From Methanoculleus frigidifontis (GTDB lineage: Archaea; Halobacteriota; Methanomicrobia; Methanomicrobiales; Methanoculleaceae), in the NCBI RefSeq assembly GCF_030464345.1, contig NZ_VCYH01000001.1, forward strand, positions 186,001 through 250,000: DNA of 64,000 nucleotides. The letters are read 5' to 3'. Shown here piece after piece: positions 35,377 through 43,941 of this stretch. Position 1 is the first letter of the stretch. Every line of letters begins with the position of its first letter. The position numbers were made by a program, and so were the translations under genes. The notes under the pieces were generated by a model. The model saw only the letters and a program-made list of their open reading frames with translations, made no database searches and had not been told where the DNA came from.

Positions 35377-36348
35377 ATGATGAAGCGGATCGGGGTCCTG
35401 ACGAGCGGCGGCGACGCGCCGGGCATGAACGCCTGTATCCGTGCGGTGGTGCGCACCGCACTCGCAAATGAGCTGGAGGTCGTCGGGATTCGCCGGGGGT
35501 ATGCCGGGCTCATCCGGGGAGAGACGGTGCCGCTTGACCGGAGGGCTATCCGGAACACCATCCACATCGGCGGCACGATCCTCGAGACCTCCCGCAGCCC
35601 GGAGTTCCGGACGCCGGAAGGTCGGACCCGCGCTGCAGCGAGTATCGAGGAGGCGGGTCTCGACGGGGTGGTGCTGATCGGGGGCGACGGGACGTTCCAG
35701 GGCGGCAGCCTTCTTGCGGAGGAGTGGGGGATACCGGTGGTCGGTGTGCCGGCGAGCATCGACAACGACGTCTACGGGACCGATTACTGTATCGGATTCG
35801 ACACGGCGGCGAACTGCGCCCTCAATGCGATCGACCGGATCCGGGACACGGCACGTTCCCACGATCGCCTCTTCTTTGTCGAGGTGATGGGCCGGGAGAG
35901 CGGGTTCCTTGCCCTGGAGAGCGGCATTGCCGGCGGCGCCGAAGAGCTGATCATCCCGGAAGAATCTTTCTCGCCTGCTGACGTGAGTGCCCGCCTTCGG
36001 GAGGGGTTCCGTCGGTTCGGCAAGAAGAGCGCCATTGTGGTGGTGGCTGAGGGGGAGATGCCCGGGAGGAGCTTTGAGATCGCCCATGAGATCCGGGAGC
36101 ACCTCGGCTACGAGTCCCGTGTCGTCGTTCTCGGGCACCTCCAGCGGGGAGGGCCTCCCACGGTCCGCGACCGCGTTCTCGGTAGCATGCTCGGTGTGGC
36201 GGCCGTCACGGCACTCCTTGATGGCCGGAACGGGTGTATGGCGGGAGAGGTGAAGGGGGAGATCGCCTATACCCCACTCGGGGAGACGGGGCGGGTGAAA
36301 TCGCTCGATCCAGACCTGATGCGGATATTTCCGCTCCTTTCGGAGTAG
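35377..36348 (+). CDS. pfkA: 6-phosphofructokinase, bacterial PfkA type
   Basis: The 323-residue enzyme has the classical PfkA layout: RIGVLTSGGDAPGMNACIRA, GGDGTFQGG (102-110), PASIDNDVYGTDY (125 on), EVMGRESGFLAL and LGHLQRGGPPTVRDR. The glycine in GGDGT, where PPi enzymes have aspartate, and alanine rather than lysine before SIDND point to ATP as phosphate donor. Many archaea instead use ADP-dependent or PfkB-type enzymes. It follows pgk after 12 nt, so glycolytic and gluconeogenic steps share a message. Confidence 0.94.
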   Translation: MMKRIGVLTSGGDAPGMNACIRAVVRTALANELEVVGIRRGYAGLIRGETVPLDRRAIRNTIHIGGTILETSRSPEFRTPEGRTRAAASIEEAGLDGVVLIGGDGTFQGGSLLAEEWGIPVVGVPASIDNDVYGTDYCIGFDTAANCALNAIDRIRDTARSHDRLFFVEVMGRESGFLALESGIAGGAEELIIPEESFSPADVSARLREGFRRFGKKSAIVVVAEGEMPGRSFEIAHEIREHLGYESRVVVLGHLQRGGPPTVRDRVLGSMLGVAAVTALLDGRNGCMAGEVKGEIAYTPLGETGRVKSLDPDLMRIFPLLSE

Positions 36349-36438
36349 GGGTGCGGGTGCTCCAAAGTATTATCAGGTCTTATGTCGACGATGCTGCCCT
36401 TGCGGTTCCGGGTCGTCGGGGAACCGGGAGTCGAGCGT

Positions 36439-36546
36439 ATGAATGGTACGAAAATTGTCATTGCAGGACTGGTGCTGGTCGGCATCGCCGCCGCAGCCTG
36501 CGCCGTGATGAAGGTCAGGCGTGCAGGGTGCCCGTACTGCTCCTGA
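36439..36546 (+). CDS. 35-residue single-span membrane microprotein ending in CPYCS
   Basis: The frame starts at an ATG with GGGAG eight bases upstream, an unusually good site. The product has one transmembrane helix (VIAGLVLVGIAAAACAV), a basic turn (MKVRRAG) and a C-terminal thioredoxin-like CPYC pair. It may place a redox or metal-binding cysteine pair at the membrane. No family recognised; too short to be sure it is expressed. Confidence 0.4.
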   Translation: MNGTKIVIAGLVLVGIAAAACAVMKVRRAGCPYCS

Positions 36547-36927
36547 TAGAGGCGGGGGAGGGTGGAACCGTCCCCTACTGCGATTACAACAAACCCGAAT
36601 TGCCGCTATTTTTTGATGGTATCCGGGATTTCCGGGGCCGGATACCGGCGCTGCAATTCATTGAACCATATCGTCCTGATTGCCGAGAAACGGGAAATTC
36701 GTCGGGTTACAACGGCGATATGAGCCGGGGTAATCCCCGGGAGGGCGTCTACCATACCTCGCGGTGAGATCGGCTGTCTACGGGTTTTCGGTGATGGTCG
36801 AAATTCCGGCGGATCCGGATCTAATTCGGGGTATTTAAGCGGTACTTGATCGCAATGGCTGCCGATCGATCCTGCGGCGCCGTTTTATTGACGGATAGAG
36901 CAGTATACAACATTCAGAAAAATCGAG
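36547..36927. other. Intergenic region with no gene seen
   Basis: About 380 bp between the microprotein and tRNA-Ser. Frames here are short and not protein-like. There is a small GGGGTAATCCCCGGG palindrome near 36731 and nothing else I can support. Confidence 0.4.
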
Positions 36928-37012
36928 CGCCGGGAGGGAGATTTGAACTCCCGAGGTGCCGAGCACCAGAGGCTTTCAAGGCCCCCGCCTTTCCGGACTA
37001 GACTATCCCGGC
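36928..37012 (-). tRNA. tRNA-Ser (UGA)
   Basis: The 85-nt sequence folds as a class II tRNA: acceptor GCCGGGA/TCCCGGC, anticodon stem GGGGC/GCCTC with loop CTTGAAA (anticodon TGA), a long variable arm (GGTGCTCGGCACC), and T arm GGGAGTTCAAATCTCCC. The 3' CCA is not encoded and there is no intron. A TATA-like CCTATTTTTAG lies about 30 bp upstream on the coding strand. Confidence 0.95.
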
Positions 37013-37051
37013 TCGCCGTATACTGTTTGCGCTCCGGCTAAAAATAGGTAT

Positions 37052-38179
37052 TCACCTCTGCCTGACAAAGAGCAGGACGAGGAGTGCAAAAACGCCGAGG
37101 ATCGCCGGCAGGGGCGTCGCCTGCGGTGTCGTGGCCGGTGCGCCGCCGAAGGCCGCCGGCACCGTCTGGCTTGTCTGGACGGTATCGGCGTTCTCGACGG
37201 TGAGCCGGACGGTGCCGCTATCGGTGTAGCTCATCGGGTAGACTTTGACGTAGACCGTTCCGCCTCTCGCGGTGAAGGTTGCCTTCTCTCCCTCGACCAT
37301 GCCTTTCTCATTCACTTTATGAATCGTCGCGTCCTCGTCGGCATACTCGATGACCCAGTCGATGCCGGGAGAGGTCTCGACCGTCACCGTGCCGGTCTTC
37401 GTATCGACGGCGAAGTACGCAGGCGCGTCCCGTGAGGCGCTGGCGGTCGCGGTGATGGCGGTGGACGAAGGCGTCGTGGTGGGGGCGGCGGTCGTGGTGG
37501 GCGCCGCCGGCCCGCCGGTCACCAGGAATTCGGCCGCCGTGATGAATCCTGCAGCGTCTGCAAAGCGGACCTGGTACGTCCCGCCCTCCCGGATCGGCAC
37601 CGTGAGCGCAAAAGCTCCTGCCTCTGTGGTCTGGATGTAGGTCGGGCCGAAGACGTTCTCACCGTCGTGACGCACCTCGACCTGGACGCCTGCGTTCCCG
37701 ACTCCCGGGAGGCTGCCGGCAATATCCAGTGTCCCGTCGTAGGCCTGGGTCGCTGGCGACGTGACGGTGATCTCGTCTGCCCGGTTGACGATGGTGACCC
37801 AGCGAAGCGTGGTCGAACTGCCGCCGAAGGTAGTCTTTGTCGGATCGACGATCTCGACGGTGTACTGACCGCCGCGGAGCCCCGCCGTCCCGAAGATTGC
37901 GGTAAACGTACCGTCCTGCTGGACGACGACGGTTCGTCGGGCTATCTCCTGCTTCGTCCCTGTTGCATAGTAGAGGACGATCTCGGTCGAAAAGCCCGGG
38001 TTCAGGGTCGGTTTCGAGAGTCCTTCGACGTTGGCGGTGCCGGTGACCACGAGCGGTTCGCCCGCCTCCACGCGATCGGGTACACTGATCGCAACGTATG
38101 CTGCGGATGCGGAGCTCACGATCAGCAACATGCTGATAAGGGTTGTGAGTGAAAGCCATGCGATCCTTTTCATAATCAT
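37052..38179 (-). CDS. Secreted cell-surface protein with C-terminal membrane anchor
   Basis: The 375-residue protein has a signal peptide (MKRIAWLSLTTLISMLLIVSSASA), two or three beta-rich repeats of the type 'bend' or Ig-like (VAISVPDRVEAGEPLVVTG; EITVTSPATQAYDGTLDIAG), a threonine/alanine-rich linker (about 225-250), a further beta domain and a C-terminal helix LPAILGVFALLVLLFVRQR. The Thr-Pro-rich stretch before the helix resembles archaeal surface proteins of the PGF-CTERM type without a clear PGF motif. ATGs at 38179 and 38173 are both possible; the longer frame runs through the divergent RaSEA gene. Confidence 0.78.
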   Translation of the reverse strand: MIMKRIAWLSLTTLISMLLIVSSASAAYVAISVPDRVEAGEPLVVTGTANVEGLSKPTLNPGFSTEIVLYYATGTKQEIARRTVVVQQDGTFTAIFGTAGLRGGQYTVEIVDPTKTTFGGSSTTLRWVTIVNRADEITVTSPATQAYDGTLDIAGSLPGVGNAGVQVEVRHDGENVFGPTYIQTTEAGAFALTVPIREGGTYQVRFADAAGFITAAEFLVTGGPAAPTTTAAPTTTPSSTAITATASASRDAPAYFAVDTKTGTVTVETSPGIDWVIEYADEDATIHKVNEKGMVEGEKATFTARGGTVYVKVYPMSYTDSGTVRLTVENADTVQTSQTVPAAFGGAPATTPQATPLPAILGVFALLVLLFVRQR

Positions 38180-38192
38180 AGAATGAACGGAT

Positions 38193-39188
38193 ATGGTGTT
38201 AATGATATCCAAAAACGTTGAGAAACCTCTGGCGTGCTGGCGCGGAAAGGATCTTTTTGAAGGGCAGGTTCTCGAAACGCTGACCGTTATCTTCAGGACT
38301 GCCGGGTGCTCCTGGAACCGGTGCACAATGTGCGGCTACCGGCACGAGCGCTACCCGCCGCTTTCGGAGGAAGAGCTCACCGGCCGGCTTCTCGCGCAGC
38401 TGGCCTGGGTGAAAGAGTCATACGCCGATGACGACTACCGGATGGTGAAGATCTTTACGTCGGGAAGTTTCTTCGATCCGGCCGAGGTTCCGCCCGCAGT
38501 CCTGGACGCTGCCGCGGCGGCGTTCCGGGGGAAGGTGGTCGTCGCGGAGAGCCGGCCGGAGTTTGTGCAGGACGAGGTGCTGCGGCAGTTCGCGGACGGG
38601 CTCGACGACGGCACCTGGACAACACCCCTTTTTGTAGCGATGGGGCTTGAGACGACGGACGACGCCATCCGCGAAAAGAGCATCGACAAGGGGTTTTCCT
38701 ACGCCGATTTCCTGCAGGCGGCAGCGGCGGCACGCAGCGCCGGAGCGGGCGTTAAGGCATACCTGATGATGAAGCCCCCGTTCCTGACCGAAGCGGAGGC
38801 GCGGGACGATATGATCCGCTCCATCGCAACGGTCGCCCCCGTCGCCGACCTGATCTCCATGAACCTCTGCACCGTCCAGAGCAGGACCGAGGTCGAGCGG
38901 CTCTGGAAGCAGCATGCCTACCGGCCGCCGTATCTCTGGAGCGTCCTGGATGTATTGATCCAATCGCCGGTCCATATCCTCTGCGACCCGGTCGGCGGCG
39001 GACAGATCCGCGGGCCGCACAACTGCGGTGCCTGCGACGGCCCGATTGTAAAAGGGATCGCCGAATTCTCCCTCACCGCCGATAAAGAGCTCCTCCGCGT
39101 GCTTGCGGAGACGGAGTGTCCCTGCAGGCAGGAGTGGGAGTTCGTGCTTGAGCAGGAGCAGCCGTTCTGCATGCCGCTTACGCGGTAG
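38193..39188 (+). CDS. Archaeosine synthesis radical SAM protein RaSEA
   Basis: The 331-residue protein matches the TIGR01210/RaSEA family, which works with ArcS to turn the lysine adduct of preQ0 into archaeosine at position 15 of tRNA. The cluster-binding cysteines lie in AGCSWNRCTMCGYRHERYP (C39, C44, C47). Later motifs include VAMGLETTDDAIREKSIDKG, DPVGGGQIRGPHNCGACDG and CPCRQEWEF. ATG 38202 is an alternative start. Its start is only 14 nt from that of the divergent surface protein. Confidence 0.88.
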   Translation: MVLMISKNVEKPLACWRGKDLFEGQVLETLTVIFRTAGCSWNRCTMCGYRHERYPPLSEEELTGRLLAQLAWVKESYADDDYRMVKIFTSGSFFDPAEVPPAVLDAAAAAFRGKVVVAESRPEFVQDEVLRQFADGLDDGTWTTPLFVAMGLETTDDAIREKSIDKGFSYADFLQAAAAARSAGAGVKAYLMMKPPFLTEAEARDDMIRSIATVAPVADLISMNLCTVQSRTEVERLWKQHAYRPPYLWSVLDVLIQSPVHILCDPVGGGQIRGPHNCGACDGPIVKGIAEFSLTADKELLRVLAETECPCRQEWEFVLEQEQPFCMPLTR

Positions 39189-40416
39189 CCTCTCCACTCT
39201 GCTCTTCGAGCTGCTTTGCCAGCAGTGCCAGGAACGCTCCCGCATCGCTGACGACACCGATCGCCTGCGTCGTGCCGCGGTCCATCAACTTCGTCACCGA
39301 TGCCGGGTTGATGTCCACGCAAACGGTCTTGACGTACGAGGGGAGGCAGTTGCCGACGGCGACGGAGTGGAGAAGCGTTCCGATCATCAGCACCATGTCG
39401 ACGTCCCGGATCTCTTCGCGCATGGCGTCCTGGGCCTCTATGACGTCGGTGATAACGTCCGGCAGGGGGCCGTCGTCCCGGATGGAGCCTGCAAGCACGA
39501 ACGGTATGTTGTTCTGCACGCATTCGTACATGATGCCGCCGGTGACGATCCCCTGCTCGACCGCTTTCTGGATCGAACCGGCGCGCATGATCTCGCTGAT
39601 CGCGTAGATGTGGTGCTTGTGCCCGCCCGTCACCAGTGTGCCGCTCCTGAGATCCATGCCGAGCGACGTGCCGAAGAGGTTGTACTCGATGTCGTGCGTG
39701 GCAAGGGCGTTTCCTGCAAACAGAACGTCGATGTAGCCCTCGCGGATCATCGACGCAAGCGCCTCCGTCGCACCGGTGTGGACGATCGCCGGGCCGCCGA
39801 CGATGGCGATCCTGCCGCCCTTTCGCTTCATCGCCAGGATCTCACGGGCGAGTTTGCCGATGATCGTCTCGCTCGGCCGTTCGGAGGAGACCTTGCCGTG
39901 CATGAACTCGAAGGTGCTGATCTTTCTCGGCCGTTCCGGATAGATGACGCGGACGCCGTTCTCCCCGATGACGATGGCATCGCCCGCCCTGAGCTTTGAG
40001 AGGGGTGTGCAGACGGCGCGCATCGCCTCCTCTTCAACGACGATCAGACAGTCCATCTCGATCCCCTCGACCGGCAGCCACGCGTCCCGGTACTTGACGA
40101 AGGTCGTGTGGTTGGTGGTCGAGTAGAACCCTTTCGGCACGATCCTGTCACCCTCTGCCGGTTTGAGGGTTACATCGCTGATCTCGGGCGACCGCGCTCC
40201 GAGGCGGTGCAGCTCGGAGAGGATCAGATCGAGCTGCCGGTCGTCGGGTGCGGTGACTCTGAGCCGCGCGTAGCTCGGGTCCTTCTTGTTCTTCCCGACA
40301 TCGAAGATCAGGATCTCAAAGTCCCCGCCCATATCCATTATTTTGTCGAATACGAGGGTCATAACTCCCGAATCGATGATATGACCCTCAAGTTCGATCT
40401 CCCGGCAGAGTTCCAT
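39178..40416 (-). CDS. Archaeal-type ornithine cyclodeaminase (LOR/SDH-like, TIGR00300)
   Basis: The 412-residue protein matches the archaeal ornithine cyclodeaminase family, unrelated to the mu-crystallin type, that makes proline from ornithine. The N-terminal LOR domain (GHIIDSGVMTLVFDKIMDMG, FYSTTNHTTFVKY) is followed by an NAD-binding half (GGRIAIVGGPAIVHTGATEA, FAGNALATHDIEYNLFG, VDINPASVTKLMDRG). It is convergent with RaSEA and overlaps its end by 11 nt. Confidence 0.86.
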   Translation of the reverse strand: MELCREIELEGHIIDSGVMTLVFDKIMDMGGDFEILIFDVGKNKKDPSYARLRVTAPDDRQLDLILSELHRLGARSPEISDVTLKPAEGDRIVPKGFYSTTNHTTFVKYRDAWLPVEGIEMDCLIVVEEEAMRAVCTPLSKLRAGDAIVIGENGVRVIYPERPRKISTFEFMHGKVSSERPSETIIGKLAREILAMKRKGGRIAIVGGPAIVHTGATEALASMIREGYIDVLFAGNALATHDIEYNLFGTSLGMDLRSGTLVTGGHKHHIYAISEIMRAGSIQKAVEQGIVTGGIMYECVQNNIPFVLAGSIRDDGPLPDVITDVIEAQDAMREEIRDVDMVLMIGTLLHSVAVGNCLPSYVKTVCVDINPASVTKLMDRGTTQAIGVVSDAGAFLALLAKQLEEQSGEATA

Positions 40417-40514
40417 ACAGACATGTCGGATATACTTCGATATGACTGTTTCTCTCTAATAATCGGGAAAGCAGGGAAATTATCCGTGTATGGGCGTGCC
40501 CGGGAAGAAACTTC

Positions 40515-41102
40515 TCAGCAGAGGAACGACTGCACCCGTGCAAGTTCGTCACGGGTGTTGATATTGAAGGCGAGCCGGCGATCGCAAAGGAGGATCTGCA
40601 CCTCGTCCTGCGGCTCGCCGAGCGCCCCCGCGTCGACGATGTTGATGCCTACGGGACAGGCGGCCACGCCCTCAACCGTTTCGATGTACTCCGTCCTGCA
40701 CCCGTGCTCGCGGCAGAGGTCGCGGGGCACCCAGACGGAGCAGGCCGGCATCATTGATGCGCGGTAGCGCTCCTCGATCGCGCGAACGATCTCAGTCGTC
40801 AGGCAGGGAAGATCGGCGACGCAGGTGAAGGCCGGGCCGGTAAGGTCGAGGGCAGCGGCTGCCTCCTGGAGATCTTCGATATACCCGGCGCCGCCGGCCT
40901 CGTAAAGGTCGATGCCGCGCGCACGGCACCAGTTCCTGGTATAGGGCGTCCGCGGCGATGCGATGACAGCCGTCTCGTGACCTGCGGCCGCAAACGCATC
41001 GAGGACGTAGGCGATCATCGGCTTTCCGCAGATGGTAACAAGCGGTTTTTCACCCATTCCGAGGCGGGAGCCGACGCCCCCTGCCATGATCAGGGCAAGC
41101 AT
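40515..41102 (-). CDS. cobY: Adenosylcobinamide-phosphate guanylyltransferase, archaeal CobY type
   Basis: The 195-residue nucleotidyltransferase starts with ALIMAGGVGSRLGMGEKPLV, the GTP-binding loop, and has the metal-binding segment FTCVADLPCLTTE. It activates cobinamide phosphate with GMP in corrinoid synthesis, the job of CobU in bacteria. It overlaps the end of cobD by 13 nt, which supports the assignment over MobA-type proteins. Confidence 0.88.
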   Translation of the reverse strand: MLALIMAGGVGSRLGMGEKPLVTICGKPMIAYVLDAFAAAGHETAVIASPRTPYTRNWCRARGIDLYEAGGAGYIEDLQEAAAALDLTGPAFTCVADLPCLTTEIVRAIEERYRASMMPACSVWVPRDLCREHGCRTEYIETVEGVAACPVGINIVDAGALGEPQDEVQILLCDRRLAFNINTRDELARVQSFLC

Positions 41103-42088
41103 GCCTCGAGCGCCTCGATGAGCTCCCTGTTCTCTTCACGGGTGCGGACCGCGATCCTGATATGTTCCGGAAGTCCGAACGACGAGCAGTCCCTGACGAG
41201 GATATTGCGGGAGAGGAGCCGCTCTGTCATCTCGTTCGCCGTGGTCGGGAGCGCGATCAGAATATAGTTGGCGGCGGGTGTGCCATATGCAAGGCTCAGC
41301 CGGTCGAGCTCGCCACAGAGCCGGGAACGCTCCCGGGCGATGGCCGTACGCGATTCTTCGAGATCGCCGTAGCGGGCGAATGCCTCGATGGCGTAGGCCT
41401 CCGCAAACGCGTTGACCGTCCAGGGCATTCTGGCGACTTCTATCCGCTCGATGAGATCGGGGTCCCCAAACCCGTACCCGAACCGGATCCCGGGGACGGC
41501 GAAGCTCTTGGTGAGGGAACGCAGGACAAAGAGGTTCTCGTGCCGGAGATCGACGAGGCTCTGCCCCGGGTCAGAGAGCTCGATGAACGCCTCGTCCAGA
41601 AAGAGATGGGTGCCGGATGCGGCGGCATCCTCGAGCAGCCGGACGACCTCCTCGCGCCTGCGGAGCGTTCCGGTCGGGTTGTTCGGGTTGCAGCAGAACC
41701 GCACTACCGCTGCGGACGGGTCGGCGGCCTTCTCTGCTCCCGCAAGCCGCGCAGCAAGGTCGTACTCCCCGAATGTCGGGTTCTCGACGAAGAAACGGTC
41801 GCCCGTATCCAGGACGACCGCAGCAAACGTCCGGATCAGTTCGACGGACCCGTTTCCTACGGCGATCTCGGAGATGTCTCTTCCAAACGTCCTGCCGATG
41901 ACCGTCTTTAGTCGCTCGTAGCGATCGTCCGGATAGTCCCCGAGGACTGCAGGATCGGGTTTCCAGTCGACGTCGGGAGGGTACGGGTTGAGATTCGCGC
42001 TGAAATCGAGCAGCTCTCCCCTTCCTTTGAACGTATGCCACAGGACGGTACCGCCGTGCACCGCCTTCTTCGGAAATTGTGATTTCAT
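41090..42088 (-). CDS. cobD: L-threonine-O-3-phosphate decarboxylase, CobD type
   Basis: The 332-residue PLP enzyme resembles histidinol-phosphate aminotransferase but has the CobD start (KKAVHGGTVLWHTFKGRGEL, LDFSANLNPYPP). The PLP lysine lies in LRSLTKSFAVPGIRFGYGFG. It provides aminopropanol phosphate for the cobamide loop. Coupling with cobY favours CobD over HisC. Confidence 0.88.
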   Translation of the reverse strand: MKSQFPKKAVHGGTVLWHTFKGRGELLDFSANLNPYPPDVDWKPDPAVLGDYPDDRYERLKTVIGRTFGRDISEIAVGNGSVELIRTFAAVVLDTGDRFFVENPTFGEYDLAARLAGAEKAADPSAAVVRFCCNPNNPTGTLRRREEVVRLLEDAAASGTHLFLDEAFIELSDPGQSLVDLRHENLFVLRSLTKSFAVPGIRFGYGFGDPDLIERIEVARMPWTVNAFAEAYAIEAFARYGDLEESRTAIARERSRLCGELDRLSLAYGTPAANYILIALPTTANEMTERLLSRNILVRDCSSFGLPEHIRIAVRTREENRELIEALEACLP

Positions 42089-42198
42089 AAATCCGGCTCT
42101 TTGCAGGTAAATTGTGGATTGCTATGCATAAAACCGTTTTGAGATGCTGCGGATTAATTTAAGAAGGTTTTTATACTATCGGGATGTTATTTGGGATT

Positions 42199-42260
42199 GT
42201 CTGATGTTGTCAGATATAAAGATGACCATAGTCTGACAGAAAGCAGACAATTGTCTGCTT
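42199..42260 (+). promoter_or_regulatory. TATA box and GTCTG-box operators of the RHH-ftsZ operon
   Basis: A GATATAAAG box (42213-42221) predicts a start near 42243. A perfect 20-bp palindrome, AAGCAGACAATTGTCTGCTT (42241-42260), sits at that start. A half-conserved pair GTCTGA...TCAGA (42199-42214) overlaps the upstream side of the TATA, and a further GTCTG lies at 42231. Such repeated short boxes suit RHH dimers binding side by side, so autorepression by the first gene is likely (inference). Confidence 0.72.
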
Positions 42261-42283
42261 TATGCAAGACATGAGAGATTGAG

Positions 42284-42463
42284 ATGATGGACCGAATCAC
42301 GATCCGACTGCCCAGGCAACAGGTTGAGATGCTCGAGAAGCTGGTAGAGGCCGGGGAGTTTCCTACCGTTTCAGAGGCCGTACGGTATGCCGTCCGGGAG
42401 CTTGTCGAGAAGCATGGCAACCGTGTCCTCCGCGAGATCGACCAGGTTTCATTCGAAGTTTAG
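42284..42463 (+). CDS. Ribbon-helix-helix (CopG/NikR-like) regulator
   Basis: The 59-residue protein begins with the RHH strand [20 protein letters not shown], followed by [20 protein letters not shown], the two helices with the SxAxR core of the fold. It ends 11 nt before ftsZ, so both lie on one message, and repeated operators lie in front. ATG 42287 is an alternative start. Confidence 0.88.
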   Translation: MMDRITIRLPRQQVEMLEKLVEAGEFPTVSEAVRYAVRELVEKHGNRVLREIDQVSFEV

Positions 42464-42474
42464 GGGGTTTATCC

Positions 42475-43602
42475 ATGCAGACAATCATTAATGAGGCTTT
42501 GAAACACGCAGAACGCGAGAAGTTTATGAGAAACACCATGGACGACGACGGCGACGACATGATCGGTCAGCCGCGTATCGTCATCGTCGGGTGCGGCGGC
42601 GCCGGGAACAACACGATCAACCGCCTGTATCATATGCAGGTCAACGGCGCCGAGACGATTGCTATCAACACGGACAAGCAGCACCTGGACATGATCCAGG
42701 CGGACAAGCGCGTCCTTGTGGGAAAATCGCTCACCAAAGGTCTCGGTGCCGGCGGCTTCCCCGATGTCGGAAGGCGTGCAGCCGAGATGGCGCGCCCGAC
42801 GCTCGAGAGCCTGCTTGCCGACGCCGACCTGGTCTTCATCACCGCGGGCATGGGCGGCGGCACCGGTACCGGCACCGCCCCGGTCGTAGCACAGATCGCC
42901 AAGGAGCAGGGAGCCATCGTCGTCGGGATGGTCAGCTATCCGTTCCAGGTCGAGAAGGCGCGGCTCCTGCGCGCCGAGGAGGGTATGGAGGCTCTTGCCG
43001 CGTCCGCCGACTCGGTTATTGTTCTCGACAACAACCGGCTCATCAAATACGTGCCGAACCTCCCGCTCGGCCAGGCCTTCTCGGTCATGGATCAGCTCAT
43101 CGCCGAGACCGTCAAGGGTATCAGCGAGACGATCACCGAACCGTCGCTCATCAATATCGACTACGCAGACGTGCGTGCCATCATGAGCAAGGGCGGCGTC
43201 GCAGTGATGCTCGTCGGCGAGAGCAAACAGCAGAACAAGGCGGAGAGCGTCGTGCACGAGTGCCTGAACCACCCGCTCCTCGACATCGATTACCGTGGAG
43301 CGACCGGCAGCCTCATCCATATCACCGGCGGCAACGACCTGACGCTGCAGGACGCCGAGGAGATCGCAAGTTCCCTCACCTACGAGCTTGACCCGCATGC
43401 CGATGTCATCTGGGGGGCACGGGTCAACAGCGAGTACGAGGGCAGAGTCCGGGTCATGGCCATCATGACCGGTGTCAAGAGTGCGCAGATCCTCGGGCAG
43501 CAGCGCACGTTCGAAACCGCGGCAACGAGGCACAGCACGTCCTCCTCACGCCGCGCATCGTCGATGGACGCCCCAAGCGGCCATCTCATCGACTTCCTCT
43601 AA
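42475..43602 (+). CDS. ftsZ: Cell division GTPase FtsZ
   Basis: The 375-residue protein has [16 protein letters not shown], the tubulin signature GGGTGTGT (127-134) and [19 protein letters not shown], the T7 loop. It ends with a short hydrophobic peptide (GHLIDFL) after a serine-rich linker, as FtsZ proteins that bind a membrane anchor do. Whether it is archaeal FtsZ1 or FtsZ2 needs a tree. It is second to the RHH gene. Confidence 0.96.
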   Translation: MQTIINEALKHAEREKFMRNTMDDDGDDMIGQPRIVIVGCGGAGNNTINRLYHMQVNGAETIAINTDKQHLDMIQADKRVLVGKSLTKGLGAGGFPDVGRRAAEMARPTLESLLADADLVFITAGMGGGTGTGTAPVVAQIAKEQGAIVVGMVSYPFQVEKARLLRAEEGMEALAASADSVIVLDNNRLIKYVPNLPLGQAFSVMDQLIAETVKGISETITEPSLINIDYADVRAIMSKGGVAVMLVGESKQQNKAESVVHECLNHPLLDIDYRGATGSLIHITGGNDLTLQDAEEIASSLTYELDPHADVIWGARVNSEYEGRVRVMAIMTGVKSAQILGQQRTFETAATRHSTSSSRRASSMDAPSGHLIDFL

Positions 43603-43941
43603 CCCACCTCTCTTCTTTTTCCTTCCGTGAACCGAATGTACGCCCGGCGAAATACTTAATAGGGCAGATGACATTTGAATAATAGAACGTTCCTGTAAAA
43701 TCCCGCCATACGGGGGGTTACGGGCGTCGGCCGGCGCAAAATCTAACACGCCGGGTCCGCCGCCCGAGGTACCGGGGGTTGAACATCATGAGCAGACAGA
43801 TGAACATCGGCCGTGGACACGACTGTCCGGCGAACCGTCTTTTGTTATGTTGTTGTAGCACTGTGAGAGCCTCCGGTATCGAAGAAACCCCGGCGTGGCG
43901 GGCATGCCAGACAGGTACCGAATGTTGAGGATTGGTAGTGG
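43603..43941. other. Intergenic region after ftsZ; possible promoter and GC-rich stems
   Basis: About 340 bp without a credible gene. AAATACTTAATAGGG (about 43651-43665) looks like a promoter. Downstream, CGGGCG (43729) can pair with CGCCCG (43762) around a GGCCGGCGC loop, and a GTGGACACGACTGTCC hairpin follows at 43811. A small RNA or a long leader of the coiled-coil gene is possible; I cannot decide. Confidence 0.35.

Noticed and set aside
34861-36138. 425-codon minus-strand frame opposite pgk-pfkA
   Set aside because: Shadow; His/Arg/Pro-rich composition and no recognisable domain.
43690-43930. SRP RNA or RNase P RNA in the gap after ftsZ
   Set aside because: The conserved SRP helix 8 and RNase P core motifs are not seen.
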